From positions 124,001-188,000 of the forward strand of contig CAZAYY010000001.1 of NCBI GenBank assembly GCA_964489525.1: a stretch of 64,000 nt of DNA, given 5' to 3'. Below the pieces are notes generated by a model. That model saw only the letters and a program-made list of their open reading frames with translations, was not told the DNA's origin and ran no database searches. Both the position numbers and the translations under genes were made by a program. This document shows positions 40,051-50,100 of the stretch, in pieces (within the stretch, counting starts at the first letter, position 1; the number at the start of each line of letters is the position of its first letter). The stretch is from CAZAYY01 sp964489525. GTDB lineage: Bacteria > Chloroflexota > Anaerolineae > Anaerolineales > JABWBV01.

Positions 40051-41955
40051 ATGCGCAACGAAAGGCTATTAATCATCCTGGCTGCTGCAGGCAGTTTGCT
40101 GGTATTGTTGGGCATTGTTTTTGCAGCCTTCATTTCCGGGGCCACCTGGGAGCGGGACCGCTGGCTCACAGCCCAGCCCGAGCAAGCAGCGCAAACCAAA
40201 GCGGCCGAAAGCGCCTCAACCCAGGGCCCGGCCATTAATCCATATCCAGCTCCTGAGCAAACGAAGAATGCCGATACACAGCAAGGGGGAACCAGGTTTC
40301 CTGGCGACCAAACACCAACCCTGCCATCTACCGGAATCGCAATTACCGGCCTGGTTTGGCATGACGCTTGCGTGAATCTACCCGGTGACGCCAATCAGCC
40401 AGCAGGCTGTATTCCCGCTGTGAATTTTATTGGCTTCCAGGCCAACGGACGTTTCGACCCGGGTGAAGAGCCGCTTGGAGGTATCCTGATCCAGCTCAAC
40501 CAGGGTGCCTGCCCTGGCTCGGCCTATGTAGAAACCCAAACTTTGGTGGATGGCAGCTACCGGTTTCAAAACCTCACCCCTGGCACCTATTGCGTGCGCG
40601 TGGATGGGGCACCGCTGCTGCCCGGTTTTTGGACCAGCCCGGAGGAGGCCACACTGTACTCAGCTTCCGGCACAGGCCTGGCCCAGGTCGAGGTCACCCT
40701 AAGCGGGCCCGACCCTGCCTACCCGCCTGCCCTAATCCAACCACCCACCCGGGTCGATTTTGGTTGGGATTACGAACGGCTGCCTCAGGATACACAGCTT
40801 CCTCAGGATACGCAGTTTCCTCCATTAGCGCAGACCCCCACCCCCTCGCCTGGTGGAAATGGAGTTTCCTCTACGCCAACCCCCAACCCCAGCGCAATTC
40901 CCACTTTCGCCCCAGCCGGTTCGCCAACCCCCACCCCCATGCTTTGTGATCTTGTCGAAGTGCTCAGCGAAACCACCCTGGGACCCGGGGCGCGCATCCC
41001 GATCTCCACAGATTTCCTTAAAACCTGGCGGGTGCGCAACGCCGGCAGCTGCACCTGGACCACCGACTACCGCCTGGTTTTTGCCGGAGGTGCGGCCCTG
41101 ACCGAAACCCTGATCATTCCCCTTGAAAACAATGTGCCCCCCGGCGGCGCGGTCGATCTCTCCCTCCAGCTGCGCACCCCGGCTGAAGCAGGCCGATACC
41201 AGGGCTCCTGGCTGCTGCGCAACCAGTTCCGCTCGCTGTTTGGCAGCGGCGCCCAGGCCAACACACCGCTGCGCCTGGACATCCAGGCCATTACCCCGCC
41301 CAGCCCCGGCCCTGGAGAAGGCGTTCTGGCTTATGAATTCACCAGCCTGGCCTGCCTGGCCACCTGGCGAAACAGCGCTGAAACCATCCTGCCCTGCCCT
41401 GGCTCCACATCTTCCACAGTCACCAACGCCATTGCCGCCCAGGCCGCAGCTGGCAGCGCTGGCAGCGCCATTCCTGGCAGCCGCCCCGACCAACCCACTG
41501 GATTTATGGCTTTTCTGGAAGATCCCGACCTGGAAAGCCGGGTTGAAAACGAACTGGCTTTATGGGTGCGTCCGGATCTTGCCCCCGGAGGAAACTCCGG
41601 CCAAATCTATGCCGTTTACCCACCCTATACAGTTGTCCAGGGCGACCGGCTGGTTTTTGAAGTAGGCTGCCTGGCAGAAAATCCAGATTGCGATCTGATT
41701 TTCCAGGTAGACTACCTGACCCAGAACGGAGCGCTGCGCACCTTAGGCCCCAGTAACGGCTGGCCTGAAGCCGACGACAGCCAGACCACCGAACAAACCA
41801 TTGACCTTTCGGCGCTGGCCGGCCAGCGGGTGCAGTTCATCCTGCGCACCCGATTGGGAGAACGTTTGCTTGCCAACCTCGAAACATGCGCAGGATGTCC
41901 AGATCCCTGGATCAACGCCAACGGTTTCTGGTTCGACGCCCGCATCGAACGCTAA
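40051..41955 (+). CDS. Membrane-anchored SdrD-B / NBR1-Ig-like surface protein (634 aa)
   Basis: ATG 40051 (MRNERLLII) follows a TATAAT by 6 nt. The N-terminal helix (LIILAAAGSLLVLLGIVFAAFIS) acts as anchor or signal. An SdrD-B-like beta domain (about 85-230) shows GRFDPGEEPLGGILIQL and GSYRFQNLTPGTYCVRV. After a Thr/Pro linker comes an NBR1-type Ig domain (about 300-420): DFLKTWRVRNAGSCTWTTDY, VPPGGAVDLSLQLRTPAEAG, the usual 'W.l.N.G...W..' fold. The C-terminal about 200 residues look like a carbohydrate-binding-type beta sandwich (GQRVQFILRTRLGE; ETCAGCPDPWINANG). The role is probably cell-surface binding. It ends just before a cluster of GGAAACTTCGT repeats. Confidence 0.75.
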   Translation: MRNERLLIILAAAGSLLVLLGIVFAAFISGATWERDRWLTAQPEQAAQTKAAESASTQGPAINPYPAPEQTKNADTQQGGTRFPGDQTPTLPSTGIAITGLVWHDACVNLPGDANQPAGCIPAVNFIGFQANGRFDPGEEPLGGILIQLNQGACPGSAYVETQTLVDGSYRFQNLTPGTYCVRVDGAPLLPGFWTSPEEATLYSASGTGLAQVEVTLSGPDPAYPPALIQPPTRVDFGWDYERLPQDTQLPQDTQFPPLAQTPTPSPGGNGVSSTPTPNPSAIPTFAPAGSPTPTPMLCDLVEVLSETTLGPGARIPISTDFLKTWRVRNAGSCTWTTDYRLVFAGGAALTETLIIPLENNVPPGGAVDLSLQLRTPAEAGRYQGSWLLRNQFRSLFGSGAQANTPLRLDIQAITPPSPGPGEGVLAYEFTSLACLATWRNSAETILPCPGSTSSTVTNAIAAQAAAGSAGSAIPGSRPDQPTGFMAFLEDPDLESRVENELALWVRPDLAPGGNSGQIYAVYPPYTVVQGDRLVFEVGCLAENPDCDLIFQVDYLTQNGALRTLGPSNGWPEADDSQTTEQTIDLSALAGQRVQFILRTRLGERLLANLETCAGCPDPWINANGFWFDARIER

Positions 41956-41965
41956 ATCTGGATAG

Positions 41966-42003
41966 AGGAAACTTCGTATCCTGAGGAAACTCCGTGTCCT
42001 GAG
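41966..42003. repeat. GGAAACT(T/C)CGT repeats between convergent genes
   Basis: Two tandem variants (GGAAACTTCGTATCCTGA and GGAAACTCCGTGTCCTGA) lie in the 49-bp gap between the surface-protein gene and the SulP gene. Confidence 0.6.
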
Positions 42004-42004
42004 G

Positions 42005-44392
42005 TTAATCGGCCAATGCCTGGACCGCGGCATTCATCAGCGCCACCCGTTTGCTCAACTTTGCGGCGATATAAGCGTGCAGCGCGGCGGCCTGGTCAGG
42101 GAAATCAGCTTCCAGGGCTTCAATTTCAGCTTTGGAAATAAAATACACCCGCCCTGGGGCGCTGACAACCACCTGAGCCGAAGCGGGTGTTCCCAAATAA
42201 AGCCCCAACTCACCCACCAGGCTGTCCTGCCGCAAGGTGCGCAGCCGGCGAATTTTGCCACCAGGTTCCACAATTTGCACCGTCAGTTCGGCAGTGTCTA
42301 CAAAAGTAATCCCGGAAAAACGCTGTTTTTCTGGGGGTAGCCCCTGTTCAATCAGAATTTCACCATAAACCACCTCTCGCCTGGTCAGGGGGAAGGGCAG
42401 ATCGCCTGCAACCCTTGGGGTTGTCGAAGCCCTTACTTCCTCGGGTCCTGAGGAAACTTCGTGTTCTTCGTCGGAGCGGCGCAAAAGAGGAAACTTCGTT
42501 TTCTCAGGAAAATTCGTTTCCTCCACTTTGTTTTCCAAGGCATCCAATAAACGCGATTCACACCATTCCAGGCCGTGGTCCAGGTCAGGGAAAAAGCGCA
42601 CAGGCAGGCTGGCCTGCTGGGCCAGTTGAGCGGCATTAAGTTGGTGTTCAATGGGCTTTGCCATCCGGGTAAACACCAGAGTCACCTGGCCAGTGGCCGC
42701 TGCACCAAATGGCTTCAAATTCTCCAGCGCCCGGATTGCCGAAGAATCCATTCCACTCACCAAATGCATATCCAGAATCAAAAAGCGCGGCAGCCCCAAC
42801 CTGTCATCGGAGGAGGCGAGATTTCCTGAGGACATTTGGGCGTCGAGCCGGCTGCCAAAAAACAAATACCCCTGCAGCTGCAAAATCTGGATGTGATCCC
42901 CATAAGTCTGCAGCGCTTCCCGGTCTGGTTCAGGCCGGTCAACATTGCTGGAGAAGGTCTGGGCGGTCAGAACATTGCGCACTGCGCCAATCCGCCCATA
43001 ATTAACAGCAAACAGGGCCATGGTAATCAAGATTCCACTCACAATCCCGGCAGGAATGTTAAAGAATACAATCACCCCAAATATCACCCAAACCACAACA
43101 TAATCCTGACGAGGAAGCAGTTTACGGTTATCAAAAAACCACTGCTTCATCAGCATCATCCCCAGGTAAGCCAGTAGCCCGGCCACCACCATTTGCGGCA
43201 GCAGCGCCAGGGGAGCCAGGCCAAAAACCAGGGCAAGGCCAAAGGTCAGCGCCGCCACAATCACAACCCCCCGGCTGGCAAGCCTAGCGCCAAGATGCCC
43301 ATCGCTGATACCCATCTGGCGGGGCAGCAGGGTCAGGCCGGTGGAGGGGTAGCCGGTAAATCCGGCCAGCAGCCCTGAAAGTAGGTTAGCCATCCCGGCG
43401 GCCATCAGGTCGTGATCCAGGTCGAAGTCTTGCTGGGTAGAGAGTTCAATGCTGCTGTAGTTAAAGAGTGCCCCCAACAGGGCGATGAAAACCAGGGTGA
43501 AGAGGGTTCCGCTTTGGGCGAAAATGCTGCCCCAATCGATCTGCACCAGGCTGCCCGGGTTGAAAGCCTGGCCAAAAAACCGCAAATTGGCCGTAAAAGA
43601 CCCGCCGGCATTCATGCCGCCGACAAGCCAGCCGTCCTGCCCCAACCGCGCCACCAGCCCGGCGCCCGGGCTGGTGAACCAGGCGACCGCATAAAAAGCG
43701 GCAACCCCGAGCACCAGCAGCGCCGGCAGCCGGAGGAAATTAAGGTTGGCCAGGCGCCCTGGCCGGTTCGGGCGGATGGTAGCCCAAAGCAGCAGCAGCC
43801 CAAAGCCAATCCCCGGGACCCAGTGCAGCAGCAGGTCTGGTTGAAAGGATTCCAACGACAGGCGACCGCCGGTCATGATTTTGAGTGCGCCGCCGACGAT
43901 CAGCCACCCGCCACCGGCCATGAACCCGCCAAACACGGGGTAGGGCACATAGCGAATCAGTTTGCCCTGGCGAAACCGGCCCAGGAGCAAAAAGACAGAG
44001 CCGGTCAGCAGGGCGCCTAGCATCAAGGCGGCGATGACGGTGGGCAGCAGGCCGGGCCCACCGCCAAGATAGGCCTCGGAAACCCCAGCTGCAAGCAAGG
44101 CCAGAACAGGGGCAACCGCTGATTGCGGGAAGGCGATGATCCCCGGCCGTGAAGAAAACAGGCCGATGACCAACATGATAATGACCCCGCTCAACAGGGC
44201 AATCCCAATCCCCACCCCGCGATCGCCCGCCAACGGGCCGGAAAAGACGAGCACCGCAAACGATGTAACATTAATGACCGCCAGGAGGCCGGTCACAAAG
44301 CCCGCCAGAATGATCTTGAGTCCACTTGAAACTGGGGTGGCAGAACGCGAGGATGGTTCAGCGTACGTCGCTTTGGGTTGCTGTTTGATCAT
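42005..44392 (-). CDS. SulP-family anion transporter fused to STAS and cyclic-nucleotide-binding domains (795 aa)
   Basis: About eleven hydrophobic helices (residues about 25-440) with SulP features (FPQSAVAPVLALLAAGVSEA; ELSTQQDFDLDHDLMAAGMANLLSG; GYPSTGLTLLPRQMG) form a sulfate/bicarbonate-type carrier. A STAS domain follows (about 490-600; LQLQGYLFFGSRLDAQM, FLILDMHLVSGMDSSAI). After a short linker a cNMP-binding domain closes the protein (about 650-790; LRQDSLVGELGLYLGTPASA, RVYFISKAEIEALE). The ATG at 44392 is 9 nt after TACAAT, so a short or absent leader is likely. A palindrome sits over the promoter. Transport gated by cAMP or a similar ligand is plausible. The linker contains several in-frame hairpin repeats. 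Confidence 0.9.
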   Translation of the reverse strand: MIKQQPKATYAEPSSRSATPVSSGLKIILAGFVTGLLAVINVTSFAVLVFSGPLAGDRGVGIGIALLSGVIIMLVIGLFSSRPGIIAFPQSAVAPVLALLAAGVSEAYLGGGPGLLPTVIAALMLGALLTGSVFLLLGRFRQGKLIRYVPYPVFGGFMAGGGWLIVGGALKIMTGGRLSLESFQPDLLLHWVPGIGFGLLLLWATIRPNRPGRLANLNFLRLPALLVLGVAAFYAVAWFTSPGAGLVARLGQDGWLVGGMNAGGSFTANLRFFGQAFNPGSLVQIDWGSIFAQSGTLFTLVFIALLGALFNYSSIELSTQQDFDLDHDLMAAGMANLLSGLLAGFTGYPSTGLTLLPRQMGISDGHLGARLASRGVVIVAALTFGLALVFGLAPLALLPQMVVAGLLAYLGMMLMKQWFFDNRKLLPRQDYVVVWVIFGVIVFFNIPAGIVSGILITMALFAVNYGRIGAVRNVLTAQTFSSNVDRPEPDREALQTYGDHIQILQLQGYLFFGSRLDAQMSSGNLASSDDRLGLPRFLILDMHLVSGMDSSAIRALENLKPFGAAATGQVTLVFTRMAKPIEHQLNAAQLAQQASLPVRFFPDLDHGLEWCESRLLDALENKVEETNFPEKTKFPLLRRSDEEHEVSSGPEEVRASTTPRVAGDLPFPLTRREVVYGEILIEQGLPPEKQRFSGITFVDTAELTVQIVEPGGKIRRLRTLRQDSLVGELGLYLGTPASAQVVVSAPGRVYFISKAEIEALEADFPDQAAALHAYIAAKLSKRVALMNAAVQALAD
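42444..42530. repeat. Cluster of GGAAACTTCGT hairpin repeats inside the SulP gene
   Basis: Three variants of GAGGAAACTTCGT...TCCTC occur in frame in the linker between the STAS and cNMP domains, encoding low-complexity ETKFP-like residues. Confidence 0.6.
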
Positions 44393-44405
44393 ATAAACAA
44401 TATTG

Positions 44406-44423
44406 TAATCGGATTACCGATTA
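44406..44423. promoter_or_regulatory. Palindromic operator over the SulP promoter
   Basis: TAATCGG, ATTA, CCGATTA is a perfect 7-bp inverted repeat 13 bp upstream of the start codon and overlapping the likely -10 to -35 region. It is a likely repressor site; the protein is unknown. Confidence 0.55.
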
Positions 44424-44517
44424 ATATAGGAATTTTCTTTTTTGCTGTTCAAAATTTCTTGAATTTCGAACAGCCCTGCCCGGAAAGTTCACTTACGCCC
44501 GGAAAACAGTCCAACCA

Positions 44518-46782
44518 TCAGGGGTTGGTGCGGCTGGCCAATTGGGCTTGCGCCAATTTTGTCCAGGCAGAATCGGGGAAATCCTGCCCTAAGGCGACCA
44601 GTCCAATTGTACCAGCGGCGATAAACCGCAAGTGTGCGGTGACTTCATATGCGTATGGCGAAACCGTAGGCAAAAACCCCTGCTTTTGCAGTTCGACCAG
44701 CGCCAAACGTGCCAGGCGGGCTGACGGGACCGCACCTCCCCAGAAACCCTCTTCTTTTGCTGCAGCGTCCAGCCGGGCTAAAAACCGGTCAAAGGCCCGT
44801 TCGCCGCCAGCATTGGGGCGCTCTGTTGGGTCCGGGAAAGGTGGCGGGGGCGGGGTCAGAAAAGCGGCCAGTTCGGGTTGCACAGCCAGGTTCAGCAGGG
44901 TGCCCGCCCTGCGGTGTACAGTTAGAATCTCTATACGAGCCACCGCATTCAGTGGTGAGTGCTGCGGAAAGGGCAGAAGGGGCGGGTCTGGAGAAAGGGT
45001 GCTTTCTACGACCCATCCATACACAAAGGCATTGAACTCAGCGTTGATTTTTTCGTCCAGGCGAAGCGTGTCCAGGCCCAGGCTGCGAGCCAGCGCCTGA
45101 GTGGGGCAAAGCAATTCCAGCAGCGGCTGGCCATGCACAGCATGGCCATAGGCTTGCAACATGCGAAGCATGTCCAGTTGGGCAGATGCTGAAAAATAGG
45201 CGGCAAAAGCCACATCCGGGGCAGCCTGGGCTAAACCTAAAGAGGCCAGGTTTTCTGGGGTAGCCAGGTGGGCGCAAAAATCCATGGGCAGGCCAGCCGC
45301 ATACGGCGGACGAATACTCTCGACCAATGCCGTTTCAACCATAGCAGAAAACAGGGTGGGCTGGGAACGGTTTCCCGCTTCAACCAGGGCTGCAACAGCC
45401 GCAGCGAACTGCGTTTGGGCCGAAGCCTGGCCGGAAAGTATGTCTGCTCGCACATATTCCGCCAGCGCCAGGTGAATTCCACTTAAGACCCACATCCCAG
45501 CGGCGGCCTCCCCTACCAGGCTGGTCTTGGCTGCTTGCAAGATTTCTACCCGACTGGCAAGGTCCGCGTCTTGAAAAAGGGTGCTTTTTGAGGGGAACAG
45601 CGCAGCCGCCAGGGCACAGGCCGTGGGTAAATGGTCGTCCTCACCTGCTATCTGGGTTGGCACTCGTGGTTCATTGGGCCAGGGTACAGGCCAGTCGTGA
45701 ATTTCTTCCCACACACAGCCAAAATTTAGATTATACACACTGGCTATACGCAATTTATCGCCGGAAGCAAGCTCCCACCCGCTGATTCCGGGACCAAATA
45801 TCAGCCGGGCGCCTTCGGGCAGAACCATCCGCCGGGCACTTTCTCCTGCCCCAAGGGTAACAGTTTCCCGTTCTATTAACCACCCGCTTTCGTTCATTAC
45901 ATAAACCCATACCTGAATTGCAGTACTCCCCATATCCTGCTCATCCCTTGAAACCAACAGCGCTGGGCGTTGGGCTGCTTCGCCCAATGCGGCCGATGAA
46001 ACAAAACTTCCGGCGGGAAGCCAGTAGACCGACATGCTCGGCGCAAATACCTGGTTTGCATGGGCAAGTTCGTTGGGAATCCATTGATATTGCCCAGGTG
46101 TTTGCTCGTTCATTGGCAGCCAACCAAACAAATTGGCCCGCACCGAACTGGCTTGCACCAGCCGTTCTTCCCCAGGATCACCATCCAACTCTACATCCAG
46201 AACAACGAGGTCAAAGCCTTTGATTATCAAATTGGAGTTCCCCTTCAAACCGGGTAAAGCCGCCAACGGCACAGATTGCGCCAGTACCTGGCTCCATAAG
46301 GTCCACACCGGCCTGGGGGGGAAAGCGGTCACGGGCAAATCCGCCAGCCGATCAACCCACTCTATAGGAAATCCGGTTTCTTCCGATTGCGCTGGAGCAC
46401 AATCGGAGAGAATGAAAGACTCCAAAATCGCCTGGATATAGCCAAAAACAGCCCGGGCATTTGGGGAAATCAAGTAGTCCCCCCGGAAACTACCGTAATC
46501 ATATTCCAGCCAGGCTGTCTGCTCCTCAATCAGCGCAATTTCAAGGGCTTCAAACAGAGGCGACATGGTAGAAACTTCGTTTATTCCACACCGTCCATGG
46601 ATGGATCCGGACACCAGCTGCAGCGCTCCCGCTTGGCTTCCCTCGCCACCGCTGGATGCCGACAGGAAAGTTCCTCCAACCCCCAAGGGTGTGAGTCGCA
46701 TCGAAAATGCCGCAACCAGCATCCATGTAAAAGACAAAAACAAACCTATCCGCCAGATGGTCCTAAGCATCAACTTTTGCAT
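44518..46782 (-). CDS. Large secreted protein of unknown function (754 aa)
   Basis: An N-terminal signal (LMLRTIWRIGLFLSFTWMLVAAFS) is followed by about 720 residues with no recognisable domain. The first 400 look like mixed alpha/beta (FDLVVLDVELDGDPGEERLV; WVYVMNESGWLIERETVTL, reminiscent of FG-GAP-like or VCBS-type strands). The C-terminal third is helical (FAAAVAALVEAGNRSQPT). A Pro run (PPPPPFPDP) separates two late helices. TATAAT lies 15 nt upstream of ATG 46782 with GAGTG before the start. The gene is monocistronic. I cannot assign a function. Confidence 0.65.
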   Translation of the reverse strand: MQKLMLRTIWRIGLFLSFTWMLVAAFSMRLTPLGVGGTFLSASSGGEGSQAGALQLVSGSIHGRCGINEVSTMSPLFEALEIALIEEQTAWLEYDYGSFRGDYLISPNARAVFGYIQAILESFILSDCAPAQSEETGFPIEWVDRLADLPVTAFPPRPVWTLWSQVLAQSVPLAALPGLKGNSNLIIKGFDLVVLDVELDGDPGEERLVQASSVRANLFGWLPMNEQTPGQYQWIPNELAHANQVFAPSMSVYWLPAGSFVSSAALGEAAQRPALLVSRDEQDMGSTAIQVWVYVMNESGWLIERETVTLGAGESARRMVLPEGARLIFGPGISGWELASGDKLRIASVYNLNFGCVWEEIHDWPVPWPNEPRVPTQIAGEDDHLPTACALAAALFPSKSTLFQDADLASRVEILQAAKTSLVGEAAAGMWVLSGIHLALAEYVRADILSGQASAQTQFAAAVAALVEAGNRSQPTLFSAMVETALVESIRPPYAAGLPMDFCAHLATPENLASLGLAQAAPDVAFAAYFSASAQLDMLRMLQAYGHAVHGQPLLELLCPTQALARSLGLDTLRLDEKINAEFNAFVYGWVVESTLSPDPPLLPFPQHSPLNAVARIEILTVHRRAGTLLNLAVQPELAAFLTPPPPPFPDPTERPNAGGERAFDRFLARLDAAAKEEGFWGGAVPSARLARLALVELQKQGFLPTVSPYAYEVTAHLRFIAAGTIGLVALGQDFPDSAWTKLAQAQLASRTNP

Positions 46783-47187
46783 ACTTCACTCGCTTTGATT
46801 ATACAACCCACCTCTCACCCCAAAATCAACAGGAAAAATCAGTTGCTTTTTTCTCATTTTGCGCGATACTTTTAATATCTAAGTATGTTTTCATAAGGAA
46901 TTTATCTTTCCTTGTAAGAATCTTTTCCTGTTCAACATAATGGGATTCCAGGCAAACACAATCTCCCCACTACCAAACGTTATCCTCAAGGGAAACTTCT
47001 TATACCTTTGTGGTTAACAACCCTACCGGCGTGTTTCATCATCCCGCCAGGCGGCGTACCCCGCCCAACGCTTCCCCGCCCATCGCTCTCAAAACAAAAA
47101 AAATCGCCCGGCTTTCCCGCCACACACGCCACCGTGTCACCCCACACGGCCCACGCAAGCACAGCTTGCCCCCCCGAGGAGGTTTCC
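46783..47187. other. Intergenic region upstream of the giant surface-protein gene
   Basis: A possible plus-strand promoter is TTGTAA (46912-46917), an 18-bp spacer and CATAAT (46936-46941), leaving a leader of about 240 nt. The -10 box of the minus-strand gene is TATAAT at 46798-46803. The last 150 bp are C-rich. No further gene is seen. Confidence 0.45.
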
Positions 47188-50100
47188 ATGTCCCACAATC
47201 GTATTTGGATTATTGTTCTGACAGTTCTGGCCGGGTTGACGCTGGCGGCGGGAACAGCATTTGCTGCCAGTCAGGCGCTGGTTTCATCAGAACCGGGCTC
47301 AATCAACACCGATCTTACCTTACCCACGACCAACTCCGTACTACCCACAAACGCCTACCAGGCGCCCGCTCATTCGAGTACTCTCGATTCGAGTACTCTC
47401 GATTCGAGTACTCTCGAACCATCACCTCGCTCGGTCTCGCCGCAGTACCTGCTGGATATGCGGTATAACACCCTGTCGGGTGTGGTTGCACCGGGCACAC
47501 TGGTCACCGTCACCCGCACCTCGGGCAGCCTAATCTACGGCGCGGCAGTGGCGGACGCAACCGGCTTTTTCTGGACCAATTTTTTTGACGACGCCGGAAA
47601 CCTGACCTACCCCGCCTCAGGAGACACCCTGAACATTTATCATGATGGCACACTGGCATCCACCTGGGGACCCTTGGTAGACCCGACCGGTTATATAGAT
47701 GTCCTGCTAAATCAAGTGCATGGCAATATCGGCCTACCCACCTGGCCGGTTACACTGACCATTGGCCTTTGGGGCGGCATGCCCGCTACCGGCCCTGATG
47801 GTTATGCTGGCCTGCCGCTGCAAACCAGCACCAGCGATGGCAGCGGCAATTTCACCGCCAGCTTCTCCGGCGTAGACCTGGGCGCCGAAAACATGGCCGC
47901 CATAGATGTCACCATGTCCCCCGGTCATACGGTGCGCAGCTATGCCGTCCCCGGCCCAACTCCAGTCTTCCTTGTCCAGCAGTATGGCACCCATATCGCT
48001 GGCTACGGCCCGCTTGGTGAAAATGTACATGCCACCGTATATATCACCTACCCCACAGACATCCGTTGGGAAGGTGACACATCAACCTATGGTCCATTTG
48101 GCTGGTACGATTTCAGCGCTCCCTTTGAAGCCGGGCGTTTTGCCCCTGGTGACGTGGTGGAAATCACATTTGATGACGCCACAGTGGTCAGCACAACCCT
48201 CTATGACCTGGGAAACCTGCATTTTGATGTGGATACCGAACAAATGACCGGGGTTGGCCCCGGCGGCAGGCCGGTACGCGCCAGTTTCTGGACCCTTAAC
48301 AACCAGGAACTGCTCTACACCCAGGCCGTTGCCATCATCCCGACTGGTGGTGAACGCACCAGCGGTGACAGCTTCACCCTGACCTTCCCCGCCGACCTGC
48401 GCTCCCGCAATTATGTAGACGTCACCGTGCCTGATGTAAACGGAAACCAGACCATGCTGCTCTCGGGGCCACCGCATATTCAAATTGCGCTGGATCCCTA
48501 CAGCCAGAGTGATGGCCTCTACTTGCGCACCGATGGCCCCAACCAACCCATCACCTACACCCTGCAGCTGCCCGATGGCTCCACCTACACCCGCGACACC
48601 GGCCCGTTGTCTTCGGACATGGGCAACCTGTGGTGCTCGGAATGGTCTTGCTATGCAATTATGCGCGGCCCTGGTTGGGGACCGATTGATTTCACCCCCG
48701 GAAGCACCGTCACCATCCAGACCCCCAACTGGACCGGGAGTGTTGTCATTCCAGAAGTAACCTGGGAAGTGGACTTCGATAACGACAGCGTTTCCGGGCA
48801 GGCACCCGCTGGCGACATAGAAGTGACGGTCAAAAGCTGGCATCCGGAATATTATCCCCAGAATGGCTTAACCACCCAAAACACAACTTCCCCCAGTGGT
48901 GGGTATAACGCGGCCTTCCAGGGTTTCGACATCCGCCGCGGCGACCTGCTGGAAGTGCGCCATTACGACCCGCTCACTGGCTACGGCGTACTTGCCAGTT
49001 TTTGGGACCACGAAACCCGCAGCATTACCGCCTGGTGGCCAGAGGGGGTGTTCGTCCACAACCCCACCCCGGACGAACCGGCCTTTGCCCGGCTGTACGC
49101 CGCTGACCAGACCACCCTGCTGGCAAACAGCCTCCCAGAAGCCCACTGGAACCCGACAGATTACTGGCTCATGTTTGGCATACCCATTGAACCCGGCCAG
49201 TGGGTCCACGTCTACCGCCCCGGCGGCTGGGAAGAATGGCTCCAGATTCCCGACATGACCCTGAATTTCGACCTGAACACCAACCTGTTGTGGGGTGATG
49301 CTCCCAAGGGGCAGGTGTACCTGGAAGGGGAAGGCTACAGCCTGTTTGCCCCAGTGGATGGCTATCTCTTCGATGCCGCCTCTTTTGGGGTGGACATCAA
49401 CACATGGAGCTGGTTTAACACCCTATACCGCGCTCCCGACGGAAACCGCGCTGCCATCTCCATCAGCCCATTCCGTATCCGCATCGAAACCGGCCCGGAC
49501 AGCGGCGGTAACCGCCGGGTGTTGGGCGAAGGCGCTCCTCCTGGCGACCCCATCACCATCACGGTAAAGGATGGTGGATCCCTGGTGGCGGAAGCGGTCA
49601 TCCAAACCGAATTTAATGAAACTTTCAACAGCCGTGAAGACCTTCCGGAAAACGCCCTGGGTGTCTTTCCACCAGAAGGTTCCGATTTCGGGAACGAGAT
49701 AACCATCGAATTCCAAAATGGCTATACGCAAACTTTCCCTGTGCGCCCACTTTGGGGTGAAGCCAATCTCAATACAGATATCATCACCATTGAAGTCTCC
49801 GGACCTGCTTCCGCAGAACTCACCTTCTATTGGGGAGAAGGCGACCGCTACCAAAACACCTACTACTTTGGCCAGATTGGTGCCGGTGGGCCATTTACGT
49901 TGGACCTGGCAGCCGATTTTGGCTACGACATCCTCCCCAACACCTATTTCGAAGCTAAGCTGCAAGATGATAATTACCTCCAGCAGTATCTGTGGTCCAT
50001 CCCGCAGCCCGACCTCGATATTTGGAAATGGAATATCAGCGGGCATGGCCGGCCCGGCGGGCAAATTGCCTACGGCATGGGTCTACAAAACCACGGTACG

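Noticed and set aside
47373..47418. CRISPR-like or integration site
   Set aside because: A 15-bp in-frame tandem repeat encoding SSTLD; no spacers and no integrase.
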